This document shows positions 10,350 through 18,207 of a stretch of 64,000 bases of DNA, piece by piece. The DNA is from Muribaculaceae bacterium (GTDB lineage: Bacteria; Bacteroidota; Bacteroidia; Bacteroidales; Muribaculaceae): assembly GCA_009775265.1 (NCBI GenBank), contig VSPG01000001.1, positions 124,001 to 188,000 of the forward strand, in the 5' to 3' direction. Numbering within the stretch: the stretch's first letter is position 1; each line of letters starts with the position of its first letter. The translations under genes and the position numbers were made by a program. The notes under the pieces were generated by a model. That model ran no database searches. It worked only from the letters and a program-made list of their open reading frames with translations, and was not told where the DNA came from.

Positions 10350-10367
10350 TGCAAATACTGCAAATAA
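10350..10367. repeat. Tandem 9-base repeat upstream of the glycosidase operon promoter
   Basis: TGCAAATAC is followed directly by TGCAAATAA. The pair ends about 46 bases upstream of the -33 box of the minus-strand operon promoter, the usual place for an activator. Function as an operator is inference. Confidence 0.35.
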
Positions 10368-10513
10368 TATGTGATTTTGTTAATTGTGGGATGTAAGTTG
10401 CCGATAGATAGGGGGTTGTGGCTGATGATGCCAATTGGGCGTTGTAGTATCTTTTGACTGCGGGTAAAAACCTTATGGATAAAATTTGGTATGTTTCCGA
10501 ATAAATCAACTAT

Positions 10514-10615
10514 ATGATAAAAAGTATAATCCTGTTTCTTGCGCTTTTCATTGCTTTTGCTTTTTTTTGCGGCTTTGAATTTGCGGATTATATGTGTTTT
10601 CGTCAGGTATGGTAA
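10514..10615 (+). CDS. Possible small hydrophobic peptide (33 aa), doubtful
   Basis: An ATG frame starting MIKSIILFLALFIAFAFFCG has one hydrophobic segment and ends DYMCFRQVW. It is the only plus-strand frame in this gap and overlaps the start of the terminator stem. No good promoter or homology supports it; it could be chance in an AT-rich stretch. Confidence 0.15.
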   Translation: MIKSIILFLALFIAFAFFCGFEFADYMCFRQVW

Positions 10616-10656
10616 AAAATATAGCGAACCCATTTGAGTGGATTCGCTATATTTTT
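10614..10656 (-). terminator. Rho-independent terminator after the esterase gene
   Basis: Perfect 14-base arms (10615-10628 and 10643-10656) with sequence AAAAATATAGCGAA and its complement enclose a 14-base loop. On the minus strand the stem is followed by a T run; it lies 26 bases after the stop codon at 10682. Confidence 0.85.
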
Positions 10657-10681
10657 ATGATCAATAATGTCAGCGGTCTCG

Positions 10682-11524
10682 TTATATTTCCTCACGAAGC
10701 CACTTTTCAAGCTCGCCGGTCCATTGGCGCTTGTAGAGGAATCCGTCGCCGTAGCCCCATCCATGGCCTCCTTCGGGATAGGCATGCAGTGCGGCGCGCA
10801 CGTTGTTCTTGAGCAGCGCCATGTAGTAGTTGAGCCCGTTGGCCACCGGCACGGCATTGTCGTCCGAAGACAGCATGATGAATGCCTTGGGTGTGTCGGG
10901 TGTCACGCGCATCTCGTTGGAAAATTCGTTTTGAAGCTGTTCGGAAGGATTTTTGCCTAACAGATTCTCTCGCGACCCGCCGTGTGTGTAGGCCGGATCC
11001 ATCGTGATGACGGGATAAAACAGGATTTGGAAGTCGGGACGTGTGGCAGGGCTGCTGTAGTGGGTGGCAAGAGTCGAGGCAAGATGTCCTCCGGCAGAAG
11101 CTCCCATTATACCTACCTTGGCAGGGTCAATATTCCATTTTTCCGCATTGTCGCGCACGATGCGGATGGCTTGCTCCGCATCGGTAAGCGGAATTTCGTG
11201 ATGTCCTTGCGGCAGGCGGTATTTGAGCACTGCATACGCGATGCCCTGATTGTTGAACCATTGCGCCATGTCGTGTCCCTCATGTCCCATGGCAAGCCAT
11301 CCGTAAGCGCCTCCGGGGCACATTATCACAGCCTTTCCGTTTGGTTTTTGCGGAAGGTACATGGTGATGGCAGGGTCGCGGGTATAATCGTTGGCACGGA
11401 TAGCTTCTGTCTTTATTGCTGATGTGTCTGCGGGATTTCCGTCCCAAAGGAGTAATTCCACTTTGCTTTGTGCCGAGGCAAACAGGCTTGCGCACAACAG
11501 CAAAGAGCAAATCGTTTTTCGCAT
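10682..11524 (-). CDS. Exported alpha/beta-hydrolase esterase (carbohydrate-esterase-like)
   Basis: A 280-residue protein. The ATG at 11524 is preferred over the upstream ATG at 11587 because it gives a clean signal peptide, MRKTICSLLLCASLFASAQ. The fold is alpha/beta hydrolase: oxyanion-hole motif MCPGGAYG, nucleophile elbow GASAGG, a late Asp (SSDDNAVP) and His (GGHGWGYG) complete the triad. This matches the BD-FAE/acetylxylan-esterase-like group, which removes acetyl or feruloyl groups from plant glycans. The gene follows GH97 by 19 bases and is the last of its transcript. The exact acyl substrate is unknown. Confidence 0.85.
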   Translation of the reverse strand: MRKTICSLLLCASLFASAQSKVELLLWDGNPADTSAIKTEAIRANDYTRDPAITMYLPQKPNGKAVIMCPGGAYGWLAMGHEGHDMAQWFNNQGIAYAVLKYRLPQGHHEIPLTDAEQAIRIVRDNAEKWNIDPAKVGIMGASAGGHLASTLATHYSSPATRPDFQILFYPVITMDPAYTHGGSRENLLGKNPSEQLQNEFSNEMRVTPDTPKAFIMLSSDDNAVPVANGLNYYMALLKNNVRAALHAYPEGGHGWGYGDGFLYKRQWTGELEKWLREEI

Positions 11525-11543
11525 AATGATAAATTTAATGGCG

Positions 11544-13487
11544 TTACTCGACAACAAGCACGAAACCTCCGTCGGTGAGAATCTCAACCGGTACTGACGA
11601 TTTGTTTTTAATCTTTATCTGCTTTTGTTTGACGGGTGTTTTCTTTTCGTCTGCTATAATGTAGCCGGTGTCGGATTTGAGAGAGAGAGCCGAAAGGTCC
11701 AGTTTCAGTTTCAGCGGCTCTTTCATTGCGTTTACTCCGGCGATGTACCATTTGTTGCCGTGGCGTCGGGCAAGCACTACATATTTGCCCGGGTAGCCGT
11801 CGATAAGTTTTGTGTCGTCCCATGTGGATGGCACATCCTTCATGAATTCAATTGCAGCAGCGGGGGCGTCTGTAAGGTTGTTAGGTGTAAGCGCGAAGTT
11901 CTGAACCGGGTTTTGGTACAATACGGCAGTGGCAATCTGGAATGCGTCGCCGGTGCGTCGTGTAGTGCCGCTGTTGTTGTCTTTGCTCAGGCGGTGGTTC
12001 AGGAATGTGCCTCCGTATTCCATAAAGGCTACGGAATTGCGGATAAAGGGATGCAATGTGGCATGGAAAGCCTCCATGTCGCAGAATATCTGACCGAAAA
12101 TAAGGTTTTCAGAGGCATATACCGCTTCGCTGCCTACATGGTTGGGGTACATGCGCTCCCAGCCGCGCGGCAGTGTGCAGCCATGGAATATCACATCGAT
12201 TCCATAGTCGGCGGCATCGCTCAGAATGTCCTCGTAAAGGCGCATTGTTTCCTGTTTGTCTCCTCCGAAGAAATCCACTTTTATGCATTCCACACCATTG
12301 TCGTGCAGCCATTTCATTTCTTTTTTGCGTGCTATCGGGCGGTCCATTTTGTTGGTGGGGCTTTGCATGATGTCGTTCCAATGGCCGCTTGACGAGTACC
12401 ACAGGGCAGGACGTATGCCTTTCGACTTGGCATAGCCGAGAAGTTCGGGCATGCGGCCATATCCGATGTTTACATCCCATCCTGCATCGATTAGTATGTG
12501 GTCGTAGCCCATGTCTGCCGCAAGGTCGATGAAAGTTTTCTGGTCTTTCATGTTCATGCTGTTGTCCTGCCATACAATCCAGCTCCATGTGCCGCGGCTC
12601 GGGCGTGCCGGACGTTTAGTCTCGTAGCGCGGCTCCACAACATTCCAAGGTATGGTAGTTTCTGCGATAGGGGCGAGGTTGTCGGCTACTGTGATGGTGC
12701 GCCATGGGGTAGCGCCCGGAAGCGCTATGCCGGGAGCGCTTGTACCATTGCCGTTGTTTTCTTCGGGCATCGGGTAGGCGATAGAGTACACTCCGTTGTT
12801 GCAGTCGCTCAGGCGCGACGCGCAGTAATATCCGTCTACGCCGGTTTCCGTCAGCAGCGCCCATCCCTTTTCTCCTATTCTGAAAAGTGCGGGGAATGTG
12901 AATCCGTGGCCAAACTGCGAGGGGGTGCCGAGAGGAGCGTCGGCTATATAGAATTCCTCGTAGCTTGGTTTTGTGCGTTTCCATCCTACCATGGCATTGC
13001 TTTGCGGAGTGAGGAAAACGGTGGTTTCCTGGGGGAAACGGAAGCCGGTGGCCTCCTCATTGACTACCATAGCACCGGTGTCGCCCTGACGGGGCAGGGT
13101 ATAACGGAACGCTATGTCGTTGTCGGACACAAGCCATTCCACTCCGATAGTCTTTCCGTCTTTGTTCTTGAGTGTTGTGACGAGCCTGTTGGCATTATAA
13201 TCAATGTGGCTTTTCTTGATTTTGTCTTGATCGAATGATTTGGATACAACTCCGGTTTCCGAACCTTCAAGAGTCATGTCCGATGAAAAATCACCGATGT
13301 CGGATTTAAGGCCGAGGGGAGAATTCTCAATGAATGAATTGCCGTCGTAGCTTACAGAGTAGATCGGCTGGCCGTTCAGGATGTCGGTGTCAACTCGGAG
13401 CCTGCCGTCGGGGCTGTGCAGTGAAACAGGCGCAGCCAATGCGTTGGCCGAAAGCAGGATACATAGATTTAAGATGTAATTTTTCAT
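11544..13487 (-). CDS. GH97 glycoside hydrolase, retaining (alpha-galactosidase-type), exported
   Basis: A 647-residue protein with a signal peptide ending near SANALA. It has the GH97 N-terminal beta-sandwich (residues 20-280, starting SLHSPDGRLRVDTDI), the TIM barrel (TWSWIVWQDNS onward) and the C-terminal beta domain. GH97 contains inverting alpha-glucosidases (SusB type) and retaining alpha-galactosidases; the latter use an Asp nucleophile. Here Asp405 in CIKVDFFGGDKQ fits the retaining type, with Glu454 or Glu460 as candidate acid/base. Alpha-galactose release is therefore my prediction. It is co-transcribed with the esterase downstream. Confidence 0.92.
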   Translation of the reverse strand: MKNYILNLCILLSANALAAPVSLHSPDGRLRVDTDILNGQPIYSVSYDGNSFIENSPLGLKSDIGDFSSDMTLEGSETGVVSKSFDQDKIKKSHIDYNANRLVTTLKNKDGKTIGVEWLVSDNDIAFRYTLPRQGDTGAMVVNEEATGFRFPQETTVFLTPQSNAMVGWKRTKPSYEEFYIADAPLGTPSQFGHGFTFPALFRIGEKGWALLTETGVDGYYCASRLSDCNNGVYSIAYPMPEENNGNGTSAPGIALPGATPWRTITVADNLAPIAETTIPWNVVEPRYETKRPARPSRGTWSWIVWQDNSMNMKDQKTFIDLAADMGYDHILIDAGWDVNIGYGRMPELLGYAKSKGIRPALWYSSSGHWNDIMQSPTNKMDRPIARKKEMKWLHDNGVECIKVDFFGGDKQETMRLYEDILSDAADYGIDVIFHGCTLPRGWERMYPNHVGSEAVYASENLIFGQIFCDMEAFHATLHPFIRNSVAFMEYGGTFLNHRLSKDNNSGTTRRTGDAFQIATAVLYQNPVQNFALTPNNLTDAPAAAIEFMKDVPSTWDDTKLIDGYPGKYVVLARRHGNKWYIAGVNAMKEPLKLKLDLSALSLKSDTGYIIADEKKTPVKQKQIKIKNKSSVPVEILTDGGFVLVVE

Positions 13488-13510
13488 ATAATAGCATTAT
13501 TGTGATGACT

Positions 13511-13524
13511 CGGACTATAGTCCG
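13511..13524. promoter_or_regulatory. Perfect 14-base palindrome in the GH97 leader
   Basis: CGGACTATAGTCCG is its own complement. It lies between the -7 box (13546-13539) and the GH97 start at 13487, around the expected first transcribed bases, where a bound dimeric repressor would block transcription. Regulator unknown. Confidence 0.4.
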
Positions 13525-13538
13525 CTTTTATTCTTTCG

Positions 13539-13546
13539 CAAAGTTA
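13539..13546 (-). promoter_or_regulatory. -7 element (TAACTTTG) for the GH97-esterase operon
   Basis: A perfect TAnnTTTG match on the minus strand, about 52 bases upstream of the GH97 ATG. No good TTTG -33 box is seen at the right distance, which would fit dependence on an activator. Confidence 0.5.
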
Positions 13547-13642
13547 ATCATATTTTTGCTGTATTCTGTGCGAGTATTGTAGCCGATTTTATGCCCCTGG
13601 TATCATATTTATTAAAAATGAACGTGACAAATGTTGTCTGAC

Positions 13643-14383
13643 TCATTCTATTTTGGCATGCTTTATGGTGTTCAGCCCCGCTTTTTGTGCTTGCGAATGC
13701 TGATGGCAGCGAGGGATATGGAACACTTTGCCGTCTTTTCGGAGATAAGAACCTGTCTGATGGAATATGAAAGGAATATCGGCGTCTCGGCATTGGCTGT
13801 GCATGTCGAGCACCCAGTCGAAATCAAGTGTACGGGCGTATTTGCCCGATTCTCCGCCGACAGACACTTCCTCTATAATGTCCGGAGCAAGATATTGCCG
13901 TAGATTGATTTTTTCCAGCATAGGCGCTACGACAACAAGGCGGTGTTTTATTGGCAGAGATAGAAACACAGGCAAACGGCAGTCGGCTCTGTCCTGATTC
14001 TCGACGGTGCAACCGATGGCTACATTGTCGTAGCCATTGCCCCAGTCGGCCGGCAGGCAATGCTTAAGACGTTCGATGCGCTTGGTGAAGAAAAAGAATC
14101 TGCAGTCCTGTCGCGTTCGCATAATTCTCCATATGTCGTCCCTCCATCCGTCAGCCTCCTCCAGCAGAAAGTCGGATGTGAAGCATAATGCAAATTCAGT
14201 TCCTGCCGCAAACTTCCAGTTTCTGTTGCGGTCGCGATTTATCGGAAGATTAAACGACGATGTCTTGCGGATTTCAGTCGTAGGGATAGATGTGCCGAAA
14301 GCGGCATCCTCACGATACACGTAACAATGTCGGCATCCGGCGCTTATCTTGTGGCAGCCGTGCCAAGGATTCCACATCGGCAT
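13643..14383 (-). CDS. DUF5131 / phage Gp37-Gp68 family protein, radical-SAM-like
   Basis: A 246-residue protein from the ATG at 14383 (MPMWNPWHGCHKISAGC). Upstream in-frame starts would cross the -7 box at 14433-14426 and the terminator stem, so they are rejected. The N-terminus carries cysteines 10, 17 and 20 in CHKISAGCRHC, the presumed iron-sulfur ligands of this family, and later FFFFTKRIERL, AIGCTVENQ and GGESG motifs that are conserved in the group. Members occur in phages and bacteria; the reaction is unknown. It stands alone between two operons with its own promoter and uses the plus-side of the neighbouring bidirectional terminator as upstream insulation. Confidence 0.85.
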   Translation of the reverse strand: MPMWNPWHGCHKISAGCRHCYVYREDAAFGTSIPTTEIRKTSSFNLPINRDRNRNWKFAAGTEFALCFTSDFLLEEADGWRDDIWRIMRTRQDCRFFFFTKRIERLKHCLPADWGNGYDNVAIGCTVENQDRADCRLPVFLSLPIKHRLVVVAPMLEKINLRQYLAPDIIEEVSVGGESGKYARTLDFDWVLDMHSQCRDADIPFIFHQTGSYLRKDGKVFHIPRCHQHSQAQKAGLNTIKHAKIE

Positions 14384-14425
14384 AATTCGGGGTGTTGCTC
14401 TGAAATTAGTAAGGTGTTGATACTG

Positions 14426-14433
14426 CAAAGTTA
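14426..14433 (-). promoter_or_regulatory. -7 element (TAACTTTG) for the DUF5131 gene
   Basis: A perfect TAnnTTTG match on the minus strand, with the ATG at 14383 about 43 bases downstream. No clear TTTG lies 19-21 bases upstream. Confidence 0.5.
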
Positions 14434-14482
14434 CGCAATTAGATTTGAATTTCCACCTTGCTGTATTTCGGTTTGTTATAAA

Positions 14483-14527
14483 ATTAAAGTGCGCCATGAA
14501 ACCATTGGTTTCATGGCGCACTTTAAT
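14483..14527 (-). terminator. Terminator of the polysaccharide operon (45-base inverted repeat)
   Basis: Perfect 22-base arms (14483-14504 and 14506-14527) around one central base, with GC-rich core GTGCGCCATGAAACCA and AT-rich flanks. It begins 15 bases after the stop codon of the deacetylase gene at 14543 and has T-rich ends on both strands, so it can stop transcription in either direction. Confidence 0.9.
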
Positions 14528-14542
14528 GACCTGCCTCAAAAT

Positions 14543-15391
14543 TCAGAGATTTATGCGCTTTGCTTTATCCCAGTCTATAGTGTTAGCTGCGGTAGAAATG
14601 TCGGTAAATTGGAAATCGCGCAGAAAACGCCGAAGTTTGGCTTCGGCATTTTTGAGTCCCACATAGCTTTTGAAACGCCTTGCTGCGGATAGTCCTGAAA
14701 GAACAGGTTGCCCGGGGTCTAAGTCACGAGGGTGGACATAGCTTAGCAAGTAGTCTTGCGATTGGCGTGCCCAATGCCGTATCAGACGATAAGGAAAGAG
14801 ACGGAAATAACCTCCGCCGCTGTATATGACATGGCGACCCAGCATTTCCTTGGTCGAAACAGGAAATTCCTTGATTGTTCGTCCGTTATATTCGATTACA
14901 GCCGGTTCTCCTTTGCCGTATGACGGGAAGCCTCCATGGGTGTGAGGTGCAGGAAATACGGAGCAGTCAAGTTCGATGCCCAAGTCGGCGAGTTCTTCGA
15001 ATGCCCAAGGTTCTGATTCACGTATTGAAAATCCGGGTGCACGGAAATATTTGACTTTGCGGCCGGTGATTTGCTCGAGAGTGTCAATAGATTCGCGGAC
15101 ATCAGTTCGGAATGCATTCCGGCCTTGCTGCCATACCAATTGGTGGCTCATAGTATGTGAGCCTATTTCATAGCGATCGGCAATTTGCCTTACGATGTCC
15201 GGATATGTTTTGGCCACCCATCCTATGATGAAAAATGTGGCTCGTGTACCGGTTTCATCAAGTATTCGGAATACACGGTCCATATTCTCGTGAATACGTA
15301 CTTCGTAGCCGCGCCATTGTTCCTGAAAGCGCGTACTGTCATTGTCGAGGAGGTGAAACCACTCCTCGACATCAAAGGTGAGAATGTTCAT
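14543..15391 (-). CDS. Polysaccharide deacetylase (CE4, DUF3473-type)
   Basis: A 282-residue NodB-fold protein. The metal/catalytic motifs are visible: FDVEEWFH at the N-terminus (general base and metal Asp), EIGSHTMSHQ (metal His pair), YFRAPGFS, and YVHPRDLDPGQP near the C-terminus. The FDVEEWF start and the C-terminal HPRE-like motif place it with the XrtA/exopolysaccharide-locus type deacetylases rather than with peptidoglycan deacetylases. No signal peptide, so it probably acts in the cytoplasm on a lipid-linked or nucleotide-linked N-acetyl sugar. Last gene of the polysaccharide operon, 9 bases after the ATP-grasp gene. Confidence 0.9.
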   Translation of the reverse strand: MNILTFDVEEWFHLLDNDSTRFQEQWRGYEVRIHENMDRVFRILDETGTRATFFIIGWVAKTYPDIVRQIADRYEIGSHTMSHQLVWQQGRNAFRTDVRESIDTLEQITGRKVKYFRAPGFSIRESEPWAFEELADLGIELDCSVFPAPHTHGGFPSYGKGEPAVIEYNGRTIKEFPVSTKEMLGRHVIYSGGGYFRLFPYRLIRHWARQSQDYLLSYVHPRDLDPGQPVLSGLSAARRFKSYVGLKNAEAKLRRFLRDFQFTDISTAANTIDWDKAKRINL

Positions 15392-15400
15392 TTCCTGTAT

Positions 15401-16564
15401 TTACCTGAGCCCGGCTTTGGCTTTTCTGAACGAAGGGCTAAGTTGTTTTATAAATCCGGCAAAATTACCCACCATGAATGCGCGTATTCCGCCATAATCT
15501 TGATAGTGAACCTTCCTCCCGAAAAAATTAAACCATCCGGGCTTCGTTTTAAAACGTTGTCTCGAATATAGGAACCACAAGGCATCCAACGCTGAATATC
15601 TAAGGACCTGGCCTGTGGAATAGTTGTATTTTTCAGGCTTTTTGCCGATAGTCGTATCGGCTATGTTTGCGGCAAAGTTTACACCTGAAACAAGCGACAG
15701 CTTCACACACGCGGGCACGCGTGGGTTGATTTCCATTATTTTTACTATGCCGTCCCGTGGATCTTCAATCATGTCGAAGTCTGCAAACCCGTACCATCCT
15801 ATTTTTTCGAGTACGGCTGTGCAGACTCTTTGCAAGTCCGGGCGCACCACAGACACGCTGCAGCAGCTGCTTCCTCCATTTTCGGGATAGAACCTTACTT
15901 TGTGGAATACGGTAGTGTTCACCACCCTATGCTCTTTGTCCATGAATAGCGACACCTTGAACTGTCTTCCGCCGGCGGGGATAAATTCTTGCAGATGACA
16001 ATCTCCGTATGCTTTCTGTATCGACGGCAGTTTGGCTTTCAACTCAGTCGCGTCTTGTACCAGGGCAAACCCTCGACCGCCGGTCGTAATATTTGGCTTT
16101 ATAAGTGCAGGAAAGCGCATGTGGACACATGCCTCATCGGCTTTCATTTTCGACAAATCTATGGTGGCGGGGTGAGGGAAACCACCATCATGACATACTT
16201 CCATAAGCCTGTTCTTGTCGTAGGCTGTTATAAAAGTGTTCCAGTCGGGTATTACGAAGCGCACTTTCTCCGATAGCACGTCTTTGTGCTTCGAGAGGTA
16301 TGACGCAGAATAATCGTTCATAGGAATCACTCCGTCAATATGATTTTTATTGATGAAACCCAAAAAGAACTCATGAAAATCGTCTTCGGCTTCATGTACC
16401 GGCGGAGCTATTATTTTTCTTTCTGCATACGGTGAATTATAGCCATATGACACTTTGTCGTCGCACACTGCCCACACGCGGTAGCCCGCTTTTTTCAGCC
16501 ATTTGCCCATGGCAAGTGCCTGAACAGTTTCGCCATTCAGCAGCACTATGATTCTTCCGTCCAT
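15401..16564 (-). CDS. ATP-grasp ligase of the polysaccharide locus
   Basis: A 387-residue protein with the three ATP-grasp parts: N-terminal pre-ATP-grasp Rossmann-like domain (MDGRIIVLLNGETVQAL), central lid with FPALIKPNITTGGRGFALV, and the metal/ATP-binding end FDMIEDPRDGIVKIMEINPR. The family joins a carboxylate to an amine or thiol through an acyl phosphate. It lies directly after the acetyltransferase (stop and start adjacent) and before the deacetylase. I infer attachment of an amino acid or other acid to an amino sugar of the polysaccharide; the substrates cannot be read from the sequence. Confidence 0.85.
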   Translation of the reverse strand: MDGRIIVLLNGETVQALAMGKWLKKAGYRVWAVCDDKVSYGYNSPYAERKIIAPPVHEAEDDFHEFFLGFINKNHIDGVIPMNDYSASYLSKHKDVLSEKVRFVIPDWNTFITAYDKNRLMEVCHDGGFPHPATIDLSKMKADEACVHMRFPALIKPNITTGGRGFALVQDATELKAKLPSIQKAYGDCHLQEFIPAGGRQFKVSLFMDKEHRVVNTTVFHKVRFYPENGGSSCCSVSVVRPDLQRVCTAVLEKIGWYGFADFDMIEDPRDGIVKIMEINPRVPACVKLSLVSGVNFAANIADTTIGKKPEKYNYSTGQVLRYSALDALWFLYSRQRFKTKPGWFNFFGRKVHYQDYGGIRAFMVGNFAGFIKQLSPSFRKAKAGLR

Positions 16565-17125
16565 TTATTTTCTGCTTTTAATGAGTTTGGCGGGGACCCC
16601 TCCGGCAATGGCATATTCAGGTACGTCGTGGTTTACAACGCTTCCTGCTGCGATTACGGCGCCGCGTCCTATCGACACACCTGCCAATATTATACTTCCG
16701 GCGCCAATCCACACATCGTCGCCGATGATTACATCTGCGTCATAATAATCCTGACACACTGACGGAATATCCGTATCGTCTATCGAATGGTTGAACGCAA
16801 ATATCATCACGTTGGCACCCGTATGCACATAGTCCCCTACAATAATACGCCCCGTACTTTTTCCTGCTTGAAGCACATTGTTGTGGTTTATAAGGCAATT
16901 GTTACCGATCGCGATTCTCTCTCCTTGGCGCAGAATTGCGGTTGGGTGCAGTTTTGTGCCTTTTCCTATGTGCGCCTTGCGTCGCCCGGCAGCGAAATTC
17001 ACCACCACGTATGCAAATAGACCGAAAAAAAACTTTATGCCTGAAACCGAGAAAATTGTGCATAAAATTTCTTTCAGGTATGCACTTTTCGAGGGCCGTT
17101 CAAATCTGACTTTATTGCCTTTCAT
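16565..17125 (-). CDS. Hexapeptide-repeat O-acetyltransferase
   Basis: A 186-residue left-handed beta-helix acetyltransferase of the serine O-acetyltransferase/WcaF-like group. Repeats such as IGNNCLINHNNV, IIVGDYVHTGANV and VIIGDDVWIGAGSIILAGV are plain, with catalytic His probably in FAFNHSIDD. The start at 17125 is preferred over the ATG at 17167 because it overlaps the stop of the upstream glycosyltransferase as ATGA. A short hydrophobic stretch near residues 20-50 may associate it with the membrane. Acetyl-CoA-dependent decoration of the polysaccharide or its precursor is inferred from context. Confidence 0.87.
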   Translation of the reverse strand: MKGNKVRFERPSKSAYLKEILCTIFSVSGIKFFFGLFAYVVVNFAAGRRKAHIGKGTKLHPTAILRQGERIAIGNNCLINHNNVLQAGKSTGRIIVGDYVHTGANVMIFAFNHSIDDTDIPSVCQDYYDADVIIGDDVWIGAGSIILAGVSIGRGAVIAAGSVVNHDVPEYAIAGGVPAKLIKSRK

Positions 17126-18207
17126 TCTCGATATAGTTTTTCGTATTTTGAGACAATAATCTCCCAAGTGTAACGTCGTTTGGCAATTTTATGCATAGTC
17201 GATGAAATATCATGTAAACGCGTAATGTCTTGTTGCAGGGATGTTACTTTACAGCGCAATTCATTTGCTGAAGAAAAATATTCACATGAATTTTCTGTAG
17301 TTGCGCGATTGAATATTACGTCATATGCAATTATAGGCAATCCGAGATTCATTGCTTCTACCAGAGATGGATTAGTTCCGCCAACGCTATGTCCGTGTAT
17401 GTACAACTTACAATTGGAGCGTAAAAGGTTTAATTCATTAGGGTCATATATAGGGTCTAACAAGAGTATATTGGGATAAACGCTATACGATTCACGCATT
17501 TTGCATCCAAATTCGCTACGATTCCAATTCCCCACAATTACAAGTGTTTCATTCGGCATTTTAGAGAATGCCTCAAGAATCATTTCTATATTGTTTTCTG
17601 CCTCAATGCGTGCGACTTTGAATGAATAACTTTTTTCGTCAAGGCCGTATTTATATTTCAAATAAGTTGGATTTGTTATTTTAAATGCATTATCTCCTCC
17701 ATATTCGATTAATTTGGAACTACATCCGTATTCTTTATTTACATGTTCCACAATGCCTTGATTGTCAGCTACGCATACGTCGGCATGTTTCGCGGCAAGA
17801 CGACGTATCCAGTCAAGTAGTCGACGTGTTAAGCCTTTTACCTTTGCCCGGTCAGTATCAATACCATCTATATTTATTATGACGCGTTGTCTTATCCATG
17901 GTTTTAAAATAGATAGTAGAGGAGAGCATGATGCGCCCAAGCTAAGAATGACATCACAATCTTTTAAAGCAAGACATAAAGAATACATATCATATAAAGG
18001 AGCTGTTTTACCATTGGCTTCTAAAGGTACATACGTCAGTATGGCTCCTTTGTATGTGCTTAGTTTTTTATTATAGTGTTTTGAACTACAAAATATGCGA
18101 TATTCTATGGATTTGTCTTTCTTGTATGTGAGAAGGTTTTCAGCAAGGGTCTCGAAGCCGCCGTAGTTGGCGGGTACGCCTACCGTTCCTATTACTGCTA
18201 CTTTCAT
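17122..18207 (-). CDS. Glycosyltransferase with DUF1972 N-terminal domain (GT-B)
   Basis: A 361-residue GT-B enzyme. The N-terminus VIGTVGVPANYGGFETLAEN is the DUF1972 signature, seen in rhamnosyltransferases and related capsule enzymes; the C-terminal half carries the nucleotide-sugar site with GTNPSLVEAMNLGLPIIAYD. The gene overlaps its upstream neighbour by 4 bases and the acetyltransferase downstream by 4 bases, so translation is coupled through the operon. Its sequence is clearly AT-richer than the housekeeping genes nearby, as in the rest of this cluster core. Confidence 0.9.
   Translation of the reverse strand: MKVAVIGTVGVPANYGGFETLAENLLTYKKDKSIEYRIFCSSKHYNKKLSTYKGAILTYVPLEANGKTAPLYDMYSLCLALKDCDVILSLGASCSPLLSILKPWIRQRVIINIDGIDTDRAKVKGLTRRLLDWIRRLAAKHADVCVADNQGIVEHVNKEYGCSSKLIEYGGDNAFKITNPTYLKYKYGLDEKSYSFKVARIEAENNIEMILEAFSKMPNETLVIVGNWNRSEFGCKMRESYSVYPNILLLDPIYDPNELNLLRSNCKLYIHGHSVGGTNPSLVEAMNLGLPIIAYDVIFNRATTENSCEYFSSANELRCKVTSLQQDITRLHDISSTMHKIAKRRYTWEIIVSKYEKLYRE

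Larger units (their letters stand above)
10233..10681. other. Intergenic stretch between the GH43 operon and the esterase gene
   Basis: These 449 bases hold, in order along the plus strand, the operon promoter (10274-10304), the tandem 9-mers (10350-10367), an AT-rich part with no recognisable feature, a doubtful 33-codon plus-strand frame (10514-10615), and the terminator of the esterase transcript (10614-10656). No conserved gene is visible. Confidence 0.6.

Noticed and set aside
10271..10633. Minus-strand frame of 120 codons in the gap before the GH43 operon
   Set aside because: It starts inside the terminator stem and runs through the operon promoter; AT-rich Lys/Asn/Ile composition without any motif.
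13643..14383. Prophage remnant suggested by the phage Gp37/Gp68-like protein
   Set aside because: Neighbours on both sides are complete operons of bacterial genes with their own promoters and terminators; no other phage gene is present.
14483..14527. 45-base perfect inverted repeat as an insertion-sequence end or recombination site
   Set aside because: It follows a stop codon by 15 bases, has AT-rich flanks on both sides and no second copy or transposase nearby; a bidirectional terminator explains it.
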